A DNA stretch of 64,000 nt. It comes from Streptomyces sp. RB17 (lineage in GTDB: Bacteria; Actinomycetota; Actinomycetes; Streptomycetales; Streptomycetaceae). The notes beneath the pieces are model-generated. The model did no database searches. It was not told the DNA's origin and was given only the letters and a program-made list of their open reading frames with translations. This document shows positions 37,610-46,405 of the stretch, one piece after another (position 1 is the first letter of the stretch; each line of letters starts with the position of its first letter). The position numbers and the translations under genes were made by a program. The DNA lies in contig NZ_WEGL01000005.1 in the NCBI RefSeq assembly GCF_009604455.1, forward strand, positions 248,001 through 312,000. The letters run 5' to 3'.

Positions 37610-38307
37610 TCAAGGCGTGTGCGCCCGGCCGGGCGCGGGGAGGTCGGGGTCGAGGTCCGGACGGCGGGGCGGTCCGGCCAGTGCGCAGTGCACGTTCACC
37701 ACACCCGCCACAGCCCGTGCGAGCCGCGCCGCAAGCGGGATCAGGGCCGTCTCACGGACCCGGCCGGCCACCGTGACGACACCGTCGCGCACCTCGACCC
37801 GGACCGTGACGGCGCGCGGGCCGAAGAGACGACGACCTCGCGCCGGACCTCCTCGGCGATCTCCTCGTCGCCCCGCAGGAAGACCTTCAGCAGGTCGGAG
37901 CGGCTGACGATGCCACGGAGAGTGCCGTCACGGCCGACGACCGGCAGCCGCTTGACCCTGGCGCGGGCCATGAGACGCGCGGCGTGGGCCAGCGTGGCCT
38001 CGGGCGCCACGGTGACGGCCGGGGCGGTCATCAGCTCGGCCGCGGTCACGGCGTCCGCCTTGCGGACCTCGGCCGGGAACCGGACCTCCGCGTAGTGGCC
38101 GATGTCACCGCCCGGGTACTCCTCCTTGGCCAGCAGATCCCCCTCGGAGACCACGCCCACGGCACGGCCGGCCCCGTCCAGCACCGGCAGGGCGCTGACC
38201 TGCCACTCGCGCATGACCTTCACGATGTCCTTGAAGGCCGCGCCCGCGCGCAGGGCGACGACCTTGTGCGTCATCACGTCGTTCACGAGGGCCGGAGCGC
38301 CGTTCAT
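37610..38307 (-). pseudogene. Frameshifted CBS-CBS-BON protein
   Basis: The first 165 or so codons from ATG 38307 encode two CBS motifs (VNDVMTHKVVALRAGAAFKD; ELMTAPAVTVAPEATLAHAA) up to IAEEVRREVVV. The frame then slips near 37815-37830 and continues as nonsense ending at 37741. The missing BON domain is intact in another frame: VEVRDGVVTVAGRVRETALI and VVNVHCALAGPP (to about 37625). The intact paralogue at 45740 shows the expected join. It is either a real single-base lesion or a sequencing error. Confidence 0.75.
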
Positions 38308-38378
38308 GGCGTCCTCCAGAGGCGTGTGTGCCGTCGTCGGACACCTTCAGCCTGCGGCGGCGGATCCCTGTGCGACAT

Positions 38379-38392
38379 GGGCCCAGTGGCCC
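38379..38392 (-). promoter_or_regulatory. Candidate OsdR/DosR-type box before the CBS-BON gene
   Basis: GGGCC-CAGT-GGCCC is an inverted repeat about 75 nt upstream of the start. It matches the pattern found before other genes of the stress island. Confidence 0.4.
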
Positions 38393-38452
38393 CGATACCC
38401 TGCCCCGTCGGCCCTGCGCGTCCCGTGGTGCGGGGGCCGAGGACGGCGCGGC

Positions 38453-40171
38453 CTACTCGGCGGGCAGCGGGACGTGCCAGTCCAGTGCCGAACCGCCTCC
38501 CTCGGGGCTGGTCACCTCGAGCCGTCCGCCGAGGTTCTCCGCCCGCTCGGCCATGTTGAGCAGTCCGCTGCGCCGGCCGCCCGGCGGGATGCCCACGCCG
38601 TTGTCCGAGACCCTCAGGCGCACCTCGTGGCCGTGGGCGGTCAGGACCACCTGGGCCCGGTCGGCGTGGGCGTGCCGGGCGATGTTGGTGAGGGCCTCGG
38701 TCAGCACGGCCACGACGTGGTCGGCGGTCTCGGGCGGCACGTCGGTGTCGACGAGGCCTTCCATGCGCAGACTGGGGGTGAAGCCCAGTACGGGGGCGGC
38801 CTCACCGGCCGCACGGACGACCCTGGCCCGCAGGCTGCCGCCGGCGGTGCCCGTGCGCGCCCGGAGCCCGAAGATCGTCGACCTGATGATCTTGATGGTC
38901 TCGTCGAGGTCGTCCACGGCCCGCAGCACCCGCTCCGCGGCCTCCGGATGGTCGATGAAACGTCCCGCACTCTGCAGGGTCATCCCCGTGGCGAACAGCC
39001 GCTGGATGGCGAGGTCGTGCAGGTCGCGGGCGATGCGGTCGCGGTCCTCCAGCAGCGCGATCTGCTGGGCGTCCTGCCTGCCGTCGGCCAGCTCCATCGC
39101 GATCGCGGCCTGGGCGGCGAACCCCTGCAGCAACTCGGTCTCCTTCTGGAGGAAGAGCGGCCGGCCGGCTTCGCGGGCCACCAGGACCACGCCACGTATC
39201 CCGCCGCCACCCGTGCCGATCGGGACGGCCACGGCGGGACCGAGCCCCTCGAAGCGCGGCGGCTCGGGGTTGATCCGTGCGTCGTGGACGACGTCGGCGC
39301 TGGTGACCGGGGCGGTCGCGGTGTACGCCAGCCCCATGAGGCTCGCGTCCAGCGGCAGCACCAGTCCCCGGTGGGCCTCCGCGTCCACTCCGACGGCGAT
39401 CTCCACGGTGAGCGACTTCGTGCCCTCCATGGGCATGGCGACCGCCGCCAGGGCCGAGCCCGAGATCTGCCGGGCACGCTCGGCGATCAGGTTCAGGGAC
39501 TCGGCACGGTCGGTGCCGGACATCAGGCTGTGGCTGATCTCGGCGTTCGCGCGCTGCCAGCGCTCGCGCAGCCGGGAGTCCTCGTACAGGCGCGCGTTGT
39601 CGATGGCCACGCCGGCGGCCACCGCCAGCGTGGACAGCACCGACTCGTCCTCCTCGTCGAACACCACGCCGCCGCGCTTCTCGGTCAGGTAGAGATTGCC
39701 GAAGACCTGGTCGCGCACCCGGATCGGGACGCCGAGGAAGCTGTTCATCGGCGGGTGGCCCGGCGGGAAGCCGTACGAGGACGCGTGTTCGGAGATCTTG
39801 GCGAGCCGCAGCGGAGCCGGGTGCCGGATCAGCTCGCCGAGGATGCCGTGCCCTTCCGGATAGGGGCCGATCGTGGCGATCTGCTCCTCGGCGACGCCCA
39901 CCGTGAGGAAGGCGGACAGCCGGGTACCGTCCGGTCCGATGACGCCGAGCGCCGCGTACTCGGCGTTCACGAGCGCCGCGGCCGCCTCCACGATGGAGTG
40001 CAGGACCTGCTCCAGGTCCAGCTCCCGGCCGACGGAGAGAACCGCTTCCAGCAGTCCCTGCACCCGATCCTGCGTGCCACGGGCCGCGTTGATACGGGCC
40101 TGCAGCTCCTCCAGCAGCTCGTCGAGCTTCAGCTGCGGCAGTCGTACCCGGGGTTCCTCCGCACCGGTCAC
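38453..40171 (-). CDS. GAF-GAF sensor histidine kinase (DevS/OsdK-like)
   Basis: A 572-residue kinase with the DevS/DosT architecture. A short coiled N-terminus is followed by GAF-A (about 60-205) with GFPPGHPPMNSFLGVPIRVR and FGNLYLTEKRGG, and GAF-B (about 225-370). Then come a HisKA_3 dimerisation domain with RDRIARDLHDLAIQRLF (phospho-His at about 385) and a HATPase domain with LTEALTNIARHAHA and DNGVGIPPG. In mycobacteria GAF-A binds heme; the His in PPGHPPM is at about the expected place, but ligation is inference. The cognate NarL-type regulator is not adjacent, and the only candidate in the window (46405) is wrecked. Confidence 0.88.
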   Translation of the reverse strand: MTGAEEPRVRLPQLKLDELLEELQARINAARGTQDRVQGLLEAVLSVGRELDLEQVLHSIVEAAAALVNAEYAALGVIGPDGTRLSAFLTVGVAEEQIATIGPYPEGHGILGELIRHPAPLRLAKISEHASSYGFPPGHPPMNSFLGVPIRVRDQVFGNLYLTEKRGGVVFDEEDESVLSTLAVAAGVAIDNARLYEDSRLRERWQRANAEISHSLMSGTDRAESLNLIAERARQISGSALAAVAMPMEGTKSLTVEIAVGVDAEAHRGLVLPLDASLMGLAYTATAPVTSADVVHDARINPEPPRFEGLGPAVAVPIGTGGGGIRGVVLVAREAGRPLFLQKETELLQGFAAQAAIAMELADGRQDAQQIALLEDRDRIARDLHDLAIQRLFATGMTLQSAGRFIDHPEAAERVLRAVDDLDETIKIIRSTIFGLRARTGTAGGSLRARVVRAAGEAAPVLGFTPSLRMEGLVDTDVPPETADHVVAVLTEALTNIARHAHADRAQVVLTAHGHEVRLRVSDNGVGIPPGGRRSGLLNMAERAENLGGRLEVTSPEGGGSALDWHVPLPAE

Positions 40172-40330
40172 CGCGCCCTCCAGCTCCCATCAGCACATGA
40201 CTCGGAACCGATGGGTGTCCTCCACACGGTATCCCGTCCGGAGCCGGACGGAGGCGCGATCGGGCCGTCGAGCGCCTGACCTGCGCCGGGAGGCCGTCAC
40301 CGGGCGGCGGCCGGGGCAGCCGGGCCGTCC

Positions 40331-40352
40331 CCTCGGCCCGAGAGGGCCGAGG
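40331..40352. terminator. Perfect hairpin upstream of the kinase gene
   Basis: CCTCGGCCC-GAGA-GGGCCGAGG is a 9-bp stem with a tetraloop in the 315-nt gap 40172-40486, where I see no gene. It could end a transcript or be a regulatory hairpin. Confidence 0.4.
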
Positions 40353-40438
40353 CGAGCGCTTCGCCGCCGGCGGAGATGCGAGATGCCCGGCGATCCGGCT
40401 GAACGCGCTCGTATCCACGGGCGGTTGGCACGGGCCGC

Positions 40439-40482
40439 GGCCGGGGCGGTGTGCTTGGCAGCGCACGCGCACCGCCCCGGCC
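40439..40482 (-). terminator. Terminator after the flavin-binding regulator gene
   Basis: A 13-bp perfect stem (GGCCGGGGCGGTG / CACCGCCCCGGCC) with an 18-nt loop starts 5 nt beyond the stop codon at 40487. Confidence 0.6.
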
Positions 40483-40486
40483 GTCC

Positions 40487-41161
40487 TCAGACCGTGATCC
40501 GGCGCCCGGTCGTCGTGCGGGGCTCGACGCGCACCCACAGGTCACGCTCGCCGCCCGTCCAAGGGGCGCTGTACGCCTGCTCGGTGAGCCACCGCTGCTC
40601 CTGCGGGTCCGCCACCCTTCGTGCGCTGCCCCGGATCAGGACGCTCCAGCCCTGGCTGAACGCGTCGTCGATGCGGTCGATCTCGAAGGCCACTTCCTGG
40701 CCCGCCGCGAGGGACGGTGTCGCGCCGAGGACCGTCCGGAAGACGATCGCACCGTCGACGACGCCGTAGTTGACGGGCACGATCACCGGCCCCGAGGCGG
40801 TGGGTACCGCGAGTCGTCCCACCCCGTGCGAGCCGAGCAGCGCCCGGCACTCGCCCGGTGTCAGCTCCGAGAACCGGGGTGCGCGTACGGCGCGTCCGGT
40901 GCCCGGTGGCAGATCGGCGGCACCGCCGGTCAGCTCGGTCACCGTGGTCTGAAGCGCCTCGGCCAGTCTGGTCAGGGGGCCGGGGCCCGGTGCGGCACCG
41001 GGCTGCTCCTCCAGATGGCGCAGGTAGGTGACGGCCACGTCGGCGCGGGCGGCCGCCTCCCGTCGCGTCAGGCCGAGCAGGGCCCGCCGGGCGGCCAGGC
41101 GGCGGCCCAGATCGCCCCGCGGCGCCTCAATCGCCACGTACGCTGTCGTCCGTTCGGCCAT
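40487..41161 (-). CDS. XRE-type HTH fused to pyridoxamine 5'-phosphate oxidase-like domain
   Basis: A 224-residue protein. Residues about 15-75 form a Cro/C1-type helix-turn-helix (RRLAARRALLGLTRREAAAR, VTYLRHLEEQPG). Residues about 90-215 form a split-barrel FMN-binding domain (ECRALLGSHGVGRLAVPT, VPVNYGVVDGAIVFRT, VAFEIDRIDDAFSQGWSVLI). Stand-alone versions of the second domain bind flavins or F420; the fusion suggests a redox- or flavin-responsive regulator. The ATG at 41161 has GAAGGAG 10 nt upstream. It lies 21 nt downstream of the alcohol dehydrogenase gene in one likely operon. Confidence 0.82.
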   Translation of the reverse strand: MAERTTAYVAIEAPRGDLGRRLAARRALLGLTRREAAARADVAVTYLRHLEEQPGAAPGPGPLTRLAEALQTTVTELTGGAADLPPGTGRAVRAPRFSELTPGECRALLGSHGVGRLAVPTASGPVIVPVNYGVVDGAIVFRTVLGATPSLAAGQEVAFEIDRIDDAFSQGWSVLIRGSARRVADPQEQRWLTEQAYSAPWTGGERDLWVRVEPRTTTGRRITV

Positions 41162-41182
41162 GGCCGTCACGCTCCTTCTCCG

Positions 41183-42253
41183 TCAGGCCGTGGGAACGGC
41201 CACTTCGGCGTGCTGCTCCCCGCCGAGCACGATCTTGAGCGCGCCGGTCTCGGCGGCCCGGGAGAAGACGTCGTAGGCCTCCTCCATGTGGTCCAGCGGG
41301 AAGGTGTGGGTGACCAGGTGCCCCGTCGGCAGCCGGCCGGCGGCGGCCATCCGCAGCAGGGTGGGCGTGGAGCAGGTGTCCACCAGGCCGGTCGTGATGG
41401 TCACGTTCTTGATCCACAGGTCTTCGAGGTGCAGCGTGGCGGGCTTGCCGTGCACGCCGATGTTGGCCACGTGCCCGCCGGGGCGGACCATGCGGGTGCA
41501 CAGCTCGAAGCTCTCCGGGACGCCGACCGCCTCCATGACCACGTCCGCGCCGAGTCCGTCGGTCAGATCGGCGACCAGCTGGCCGGGTTCCTCGCGGACG
41601 TCGGCGACGGCGTCGGCGCCGAGCCGCCGGGCGGTCTCCAGCCGGGCCGCAACCATGTCGACCGAGATGATCCGTTCCGGGGCGAACAGGCGCGCCGTGG
41701 CCACGGCCGCGAGTCCGATGGGCCCGGCGCCGACGATGACGACGGTGTCGCCGGGCCGCACGTGCCCGTTGAGGACACCGACCTCGTAGGAGGTCGGGAA
41801 GATGTCGGCGAGCAGGACGGCGTCCTCGTCGGGCAGGGCGCCGGGCAGCGGATGCACGGACAGGTCGGCGTAGGGGACGCGGACGTACTCGGCCTGGGTG
41901 CCGTCGATGAGATGGCCGAGGATCCAGCCTCCGCCGCCTCTGCACTGGCCGTAGGAGCCGTCCCGGCAGAACCGGCACCGGCCGCACGAGGTGATGCAGG
42001 ACATCAGCACCCGGTCGCCCGGCCGTACGGTGCGCACGTCGCTGCCGGCCTCGACGATCTCGCCCACCGCCTCGTGCCCGAGGACCGTGCCGGAACGGAC
42101 CTCGGGCACGTCGCCCTTGAGGATGTGCAGATCCGTGCCGCAGATGGTCACGGCGCCGACCTTCACGATGGCGTCCGTGGGTTCCTCGACGGCGGGGTCC
42201 GGGACGTCCTGCCAGGACGCCTGCCCCGGGCCGTGGAACACGAAGCCCTTCAT
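41183..42253 (-). CDS. Zinc-dependent alcohol dehydrogenase
   Basis: A 356-residue medium-chain dehydrogenase. It has TICGTDLHILKGDVPEV (catalytic Cys), LGHEAVGEIVEAG, the structural-zinc cysteines CGRCRFCRDGSYGQC, LADIFPTSYEVGVLNG, and the Rossmann motif VGAGPIGLAA. Enzymes with this GGGGWILGHLIDGTQAEYVR loop group with the stress-island dehydrogenases of actinomycetes; the substrate is unknown. AAGGAG precedes ATG 42253. It is divergent from the STAS gene with two stress boxes between. Confidence 0.88.
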   Translation of the reverse strand: MKGFVFHGPGQASWQDVPDPAVEEPTDAIVKVGAVTICGTDLHILKGDVPEVRSGTVLGHEAVGEIVEAGSDVRTVRPGDRVLMSCITSCGRCRFCRDGSYGQCRGGGGWILGHLIDGTQAEYVRVPYADLSVHPLPGALPDEDAVLLADIFPTSYEVGVLNGHVRPGDTVVIVGAGPIGLAAVATARLFAPERIISVDMVAARLETARRLGADAVADVREEPGQLVADLTDGLGADVVMEAVGVPESFELCTRMVRPGGHVANIGVHGKPATLHLEDLWIKNVTITTGLVDTCSTPTLLRMAAAGRLPTGHLVTHTFPLDHMEEAYDVFSRAAETGALKIVLGGEQHAEVAVPTA

Positions 42254-42361
42254 GGCAGCTCCTTGTCGCCTCTTCGCCGGTCCGCCGCGCAAACCCGGTC
42301 CCGGCACCGCGCCGGAACGGCCCGCGCCTTCAGCTTCGCCGGTGGAGGTGCGGTGCCGCTT

Positions 42362-42470
42362 GGGCCGTCCGGCCCTCGCCCGCGGCCGGACGGCGCCCCA
42401 TCGGGGTCCGCGGCCGTCGCGTGCCCGAGCGGTGTCCCGTACGGTCCCGCGGCCAGGGCCGGACGGCCCT
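42362..42470. promoter_or_regulatory. Two OsdR/DosR-type boxes in the ADH-STAS divergent region
   Basis: GGGCC-GTCC-GGCCC (42362-42375) and AGGGCC-GGAC-GGCCCT (42455-42470) are perfect inverted repeats with 4-bp spacers. Their layout suits control of both divergent genes. Confidence 0.5.
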
Positions 42471-42504
42471 ACCCTCAGTCCGCCGGGCCCGGTTCCCTCG
42501 TGTC

Positions 42505-42906
42505 ATGTCCGAGAACGGCACGGCCCCGGTCGTGGAGCACCACACCGCACGGGAAGTCCACGTGGGGCACCGCGTGGCCGGCGGAGCGACCGTCGTGGCC
42601 GTGCACGGCGAGATCGACGTGCTGACCGCCCCCGTGCTGTCGCGGCGGCTCGACGTGCTCACCTCGTGCTCCCAGCCCGACCTGGTGGTCGACCTGCGGC
42701 CGGTCACGTTCATCGACTGCGCCGGACTCGGGGTCCTGTGCCGCGCCCGCAACCGGACACTGGCCCGGCAGGGCCGGCTGCGGCTGATCACGGAGAGCGC
42801 GGGCCTCCGGCGGATGCTCCGGGTCACGGGACTCGGAGACGTCTTCGAGGTGCACACACGACTGCCGCAGCCGCTGCCGGGACCCCAGGGAGGAGCGGCG
42901 TCATGA
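42505..42906 (+). CDS. STAS-domain (anti-sigma factor antagonist-like) protein
   Basis: A 133-residue single STAS domain (VVAVHGEIDVLTAPVLSRRL, VVDLRPVTFIDCAGLGVL). In SpoIIAA/RsbV proteins the phosphorylated site is DSSGL; here it is DCAGL (residues 71-75), so neither usual serine is present and control by an RsbW-type kinase as usually understood is unlikely. The stop overlaps the next ATG by 4 bp. Partners are unknown. Confidence 0.82.
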   Translation: MSENGTAPVVEHHTAREVHVGHRVAGGATVVAVHGEIDVLTAPVLSRRLDVLTSCSQPDLVVDLRPVTFIDCAGLGVLCRARNRTLARQGRLRLITESAGLRRMLRVTGLGDVFEVHTRLPQPLPGPQGGAAS

Positions 42907-43475
42907 ACGCGAAGTCGGGGCTGTGGCGTTGGCGGAGCAATCCGCTGCGGCGGCGCGAGGACGTCGTGGAGGCCTGGCTCGTCCTGGCGGTCTGGATCGT
43001 GGTGGTGGCCGGCGGGGCAGTCGTCGGCGTGCTGACCGCACGTGCCGCCGGAGATGTGTTCACGGCGCAGCGGGCCCACCGGCATCCCGTCCGTGCCGTA
43101 CTGCTCGCCGACGCACCGCGTGACACCGCGGCCGCCTGGCCGGCGGACGGTCTGGTCCGGGCGACGGTGCGCTGGACCGCACCGGACGGCACGACCCGGA
43201 CCGGTGACACGCTCGTGGACAACGGTCTGCGGGCCGGCGCCCGGCTGGTGGTCTGGCAGGACGACCACGGCGGCCTCAGTCCCACGAAGCCGACGAACCC
43301 CACCGAGGGCGCGATCGAGGCCGCTCTCTTCGGCGCGACGGCCGCCCTGGCCGTCGCCGGCCCGGTGTACGGGGCAGGCGTGCTCGGACGGGCGTGGCTC
43401 GACCGGCGGCGCCTGGCCCGCTGGGACCGTGAGTGGGATCTGGTGGAGCCCCGCTGGGGCCACCGGACGGGCTGA
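42903..43475 (+). CDS. Rv1733c-like two-TM protein
   Basis: A 190-residue intact paralogue of 36905. It has the basic start LWRWRSNPLRRREDVVEAW, TM1 (about 24-47), the extracellular part with VRATVRWTAPDGTTRTGDTL, TM2 (about 145-167), and the cytoplasmic tail RLARWDREWDLVEPRWGH. The Mycobacterium member belongs to the DosR dormancy regulon; its function is unknown. It is translationally coupled to the STAS gene. Confidence 0.82.
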   Translation: MNAKSGLWRWRSNPLRRREDVVEAWLVLAVWIVVVAGGAVVGVLTARAAGDVFTAQRAHRHPVRAVLLADAPRDTAAAWPADGLVRATVRWTAPDGTTRTGDTLVDNGLRAGARLVVWQDDHGGLSPTKPTNPTEGAIEAALFGATAALAVAGPVYGAGVLGRAWLDRRRLARWDREWDLVEPRWGHRTG

Positions 43476-43559
43476 CGCGGACCGCCGTCGCCACCGACCG
43501 GCGCGCGTCCCCCGCCTCCGCGCAGGCACGCCGCCGCAGGCTGAACATGCCGCGAACGT

Positions 43560-43593
43560 GGCTCTCCTGGCACCCCCGCAGGTGCGGAGAGCC
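43560..43593. terminator. Bidirectional terminator
   Basis: GGCTCTCC-TG-GCACC pairs with GGTGC-GGAGAGCC between the convergent Rv1733c-like and universal stress genes. Nothing else is seen in 43476-43687. Confidence 0.55.
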
Positions 43594-43687
43594 GGCGGCA
43601 CCGGCCACAGCGCGCGCCGGCGCGGCGTCGGCGAGTTTCCTGCGGATCCCGTCGTCGGGACCGGCGGTGGTGGGTGGGCCGGGGGCG

Positions 43688-44596
43688 TCAGGCGGGTTCC
43701 GGTACGACGGCCACCGGGCAGGCCGCGTGGTGCAGCACCCCGTGGGCGACGCGGCCGAGGTGGAGGCCGAGGTGACCGTGCCTGCGCCGGGCGCCGACGA
43801 CGAGCAGGTCGGCCTCGCGGGAGACGGCGATCAGGGCGTCGCGGGGGTGGCCCTCGACGGCGCGGCGGTCCACCTTCAGTCCGGCCGGTGCGTCGCGCAG
43901 GGCCTCCTCCAGCACGTCGGCGGCCTGGTGCTCCCCAAGGTGTGCCCGCTCGCCTGCGAGCAGCCGGTGACCGGTGGCCGCGTACGCGGAGCGCCGCCAG
44001 GCCCGTACGGCGTCCAGGGACACCCCGCGCAGGGACGCCTCCTCGACGGCGAACCGCACGGCGGCCGAACCGGCCGAACCGGCCGAGCCGGCGGAGGGGG
44101 CCGGCTTGTCGCCCACTCCCAGCGCGATCCGCCCCCGGATCCCGGAGCGGGCCTGGTTGTCGTGGCTGCCGCCCAGCACGATCACCGGACAGCGCGCGTG
44201 CCCGGCGACCGCCAGGCTGACGGAACCCAGCAGCGCCTCGGCCAAGCCGCTGCGGCCACGACACCCCAGCACCACGGCGACGGCGGTGCTGCTCTCCCGT
44301 ACGAGTCCGTGCTCCGGCTCCTCGGGCAGCACATCGGTGGTGACCTTCAATCCGGGCCGGCGGCATCGGGCGCGCTGCTCCGCGGTGCCGACGACGTCCC
44401 GGGCCATCACCTCCTCCAGCGGCTTGCCGAGTTCCTGCGCGAGCAGGGCGCCCTCGTAGCGGTCCCAGAGGGAGGCGTACACCAGCCGGAGCGGGGCCCC
44501 GCGCAGGGCGGCCTCGTCGGCAGCCCAGTCGACGGCTCGCAGGCTCGGCTCGGAACCGTCGACGCCGACGACGATCGGAAGGTCCATCGTGTTCAC
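43688..44596 (-). CDS. Universal stress protein, two Usp domains (A)
   Basis: A 302-residue tandem Usp protein. Domain 1 (about 5-145) has IVVGVDGSEPSLRAVDWA and the ATP-loop LGCRGRSGLAEALLGSVSLA. Domain 2 (about 155-298) has a degenerate start (IALGVGDKPAP) and ends LLVVGARRRHGHLGLHLG. A run GSAGSAGSAA at 44055-44096 comes from short DNA repeats. GTG 44596 is preceded by GAGG at 5 nt; ATG 44587 is an alternative. It follows the Usp gene at 44612 by 15 nt on the same strand. Confidence 0.88.
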   Translation of the reverse strand: MNTMDLPIVVGVDGSEPSLRAVDWAADEAALRGAPLRLVYASLWDRYEGALLAQELGKPLEEVMARDVVGTAEQRARCRRPGLKVTTDVLPEEPEHGLVRESSTAVAVVLGCRGRSGLAEALLGSVSLAVAGHARCPVIVLGGSHDNQARSGIRGRIALGVGDKPAPSAGSAGSAGSAAVRFAVEEASLRGVSLDAVRAWRRSAYAATGHRLLAGERAHLGEHQAADVLEEALRDAPAGLKVDRRAVEGHPRDALIAVSREADLLVVGARRRHGHLGLHLGRVAHGVLHHAACPVAVVPEPA

Positions 44597-44611
44597 CGTT
44601 GCCTCGAAGGG

Positions 44612-45493
44612 TCAGTTGTGCGGGACGACGGCCACCGGGGCCGCGACGTGGTGCAGCACGGCGTGCGCCACATGGCCGATGTGGGCGCCGAGCGGGCTGG
44701 TGCGGACGCGCCGGCCCACGACGACCAGGGAGGCCTCGCGGGAGGCGTCGACGAGAATCTGCGCGGTGCTGCCGCATCGGCTCGCCTCGATCACTTCCAC
44801 GTCCGGGAACCTCTCTCGCCAGGACCGCAGCAGCTCGGCCAGGGCCTTGGCCTGCCCGCGGGCGAGCTCGTCGTACAGCTCGGCGTCGCCGCAGAAGCGG
44901 TGGAAGATGGTGGGCGGCTCGCTCCAGGCATGTACGACCCGCAGGGAGGCGCCTCGGCGGGCGGCCGCGTCGAAGGCGAACCCGAGCAGCGTCTCGTCGG
45001 GGGTGCCGATGTCGACGCCGAGAACGACGGGCCGGAAGGGGGGCGCGGCGGACGGTACGCCCGCCGGGTTCGGCTTGTGCTCGTCGGCGGCCTGCTCTCC
45101 GGCCCGGACCAGTACCACAGGGCGTTCGGCGTGGGCGAGGACGGCCAGGCCGACCGAGCCGACCATGAAGCCGGCGAGCCCGCCGAGGCCGCGCGAGCCC
45201 AGCACCATCAGCTCGGCCGAGTCCGCCGCCTCGGTCAGGGCGTCGACCGGATCCCCGGTGAGCCGGTCGGTGATCACCTCGACACCGGGATGGCGCAGCC
45301 GCAGCCCCTCGGCGGCCGCACGGGGAACCTCCTCGGTCCAGTGCTGCCGGGTCTCACCCCCGAGCGGCAGGGCCTGGGCCACGTGAACGATCTTCAGCGG
45401 CAGACCACGCAACCCTGCTTCACGCGCCGCCCATTCGGCTGCGGCCCGGCTCTCGGGCGACCCGTCGAGACCTGCCGTGACCGTTCGGGTCAT
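44612..45493 (-). CDS. Universal stress protein, two Usp domains (B)
   Basis: A 293-residue tandem Usp. Domain 1 starts MTRTVTAGLDGSPESRAAAE and has LGSRGLGGLAGFMVGSVGLA, close to the canonical G-2X-G-9X-G(S/T) ATP loop. Domain 2 has VVLGVDIGTPDETLLG and VVVGRRVRTSPLGAHIG. The longer open frame to 46084 is antisense to the CBS-BON gene and is not used. The first of a pair with 43688, it is divergent from the CBS-BON gene. Confidence 0.9.
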   Translation of the reverse strand: MTRTVTAGLDGSPESRAAAEWAAREAGLRGLPLKIVHVAQALPLGGETRQHWTEEVPRAAAEGLRLRHPGVEVITDRLTGDPVDALTEAADSAELMVLGSRGLGGLAGFMVGSVGLAVLAHAERPVVLVRAGEQAADEHKPNPAGVPSAAPPFRPVVLGVDIGTPDETLLGFAFDAAARRGASLRVVHAWSEPPTIFHRFCGDAELYDELARGQAKALAELLRSWRERFPDVEVIEASRCGSTAQILVDASREASLVVVGRRVRTSPLGAHIGHVAHAVLHHVAAPVAVVPHN

Positions 45494-45580
45494 CGCCTGC
45501 ACCTCCCGGGACGACGATGCATCCAGTCTCCAGCGTGGCGCCGCCGCGGTCGCGGGACGAGAGGCCGCACGTCCCTGCAC

Positions 45581-45595
45581 GGGACCGACCGGCCC
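45581..45595. promoter_or_regulatory. Candidate stress box between Usp B and CBS-BON
   Basis: GGGAC-CGACC-GGCCC resembles the island's other boxes, with a spacer one base longer. Confidence 0.35.
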
Positions 45596-45739
45596 TGCGC
45601 AGAACCTCTCCGGTGCAGCACCAGGACTCGAGCGCGGGAGCCGAACGGCCCACCTGGGGGACCGGTGGCGGCCGGGTGTCCGGCACCGGCACACCCTGGA
45701 AGAAGCCGGAGCGTCGCCACCAGGTTCACGGAGGTCACC

Positions 45740-46405
45740 ATGTACGGCACCGCGCACACCGTCAGCGATGTCATGAGCCGGACGGTCGCCGCCGTGGGCC
45801 GGCGGGCGCCGTTCAAGGAGATCGTGCAGCTGATGCAGGACTGGCGGGTGAGCGCTCTGCCCGTGATCGAGGGCGAGGGCCGGGTGATCGGCGTGGTCTC
45901 CGAGGCCGACCTGCTGCCCAGGGAGGAACTGCGGGACGACCCGGCCACCGGCTACCTCCAGCTGCGCCGGCCGGTCGACATGGCGAAGGCCGGCGGCCTG
46001 ACCGCCGGGGATCTCATGTCGTCGCCCGCCGTCACCGTCCGGCCGAACGCCACCCTCGCCGAGGCCGCCCGCACCATGGCGCACGAGGGGGTCAAGAGGC
46101 TGCCGGTGGTGGACGACGCCGGACTGCTGGCGGGCATCGTCAGCCGCGCCGACCTGATCAAGGTCTTCCTGCGCGATGACGACGACATCGCCGAGGGGGT
46201 ACGGCGCGAGATCGTGTCGTCCCTCCTTCCGTCACCGGCCTCGGCGATCCAGGTGGACGTGCACGACGGAGTCGTCACGCTGACGGGCCGGATCCGGGAC
46301 ACCGCCCTGGTCCCGGTGGCCGCGCGCCTGGTGCGGGCCGTGGAAGGCGTGGTGGACGTGCAGTTCGACCTCGCACGCGCCGATCATGGAGTGAGGCCGC
46401 GCTGA
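45740..46405 (+). CDS. CBS-CBS-BON domain protein
   Basis: A 221-residue protein. CBS1 (about 5-70) starts VSDVMSRTVAAVGRRAPFKE, CBS2 (about 85-150) DLMSSPAVTVRPNATLAEAA, and the C-terminal BON domain (about 165-215) IQVDVHDGVVTLTGRIRDTA. BON modules are thought to bind membranes or ligands; CBS pairs bind nucleotides. The ATG has GGAGG 6 nt upstream. It is the intact relative of the frameshifted gene at 37610 and lies just before the response-regulator wreck. Confidence 0.88.
   Translation: MYGTAHTVSDVMSRTVAAVGRRAPFKEIVQLMQDWRVSALPVIEGEGRVIGVVSEADLLPREELRDDPATGYLQLRRPVDMAKAGGLTAGDLMSSPAVTVRPNATLAEAARTMAHEGVKRLPVVDDAGLLAGIVSRADLIKVFLRDDDDIAEGVRREIVSSLLPSPASAIQVDVHDGVVTLTGRIRDTALVPVAARLVRAVEGVVDVQFDLARADHGVRPR

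Noticed and set aside
44055..44096. Short tandem repeat in the Usp A gene as a regulatory or variable repeat
   Set aside because: It encodes a simple GSAGSAG linker between domains and is too short to suggest phase variation.
44612..46084. A 490-codon minus-strand frame extending the Usp gene upstream
   Set aside because: The portion beyond 45493 is antisense to the intact CBS-BON gene, and the Usp family sequence starts at MTRTV.
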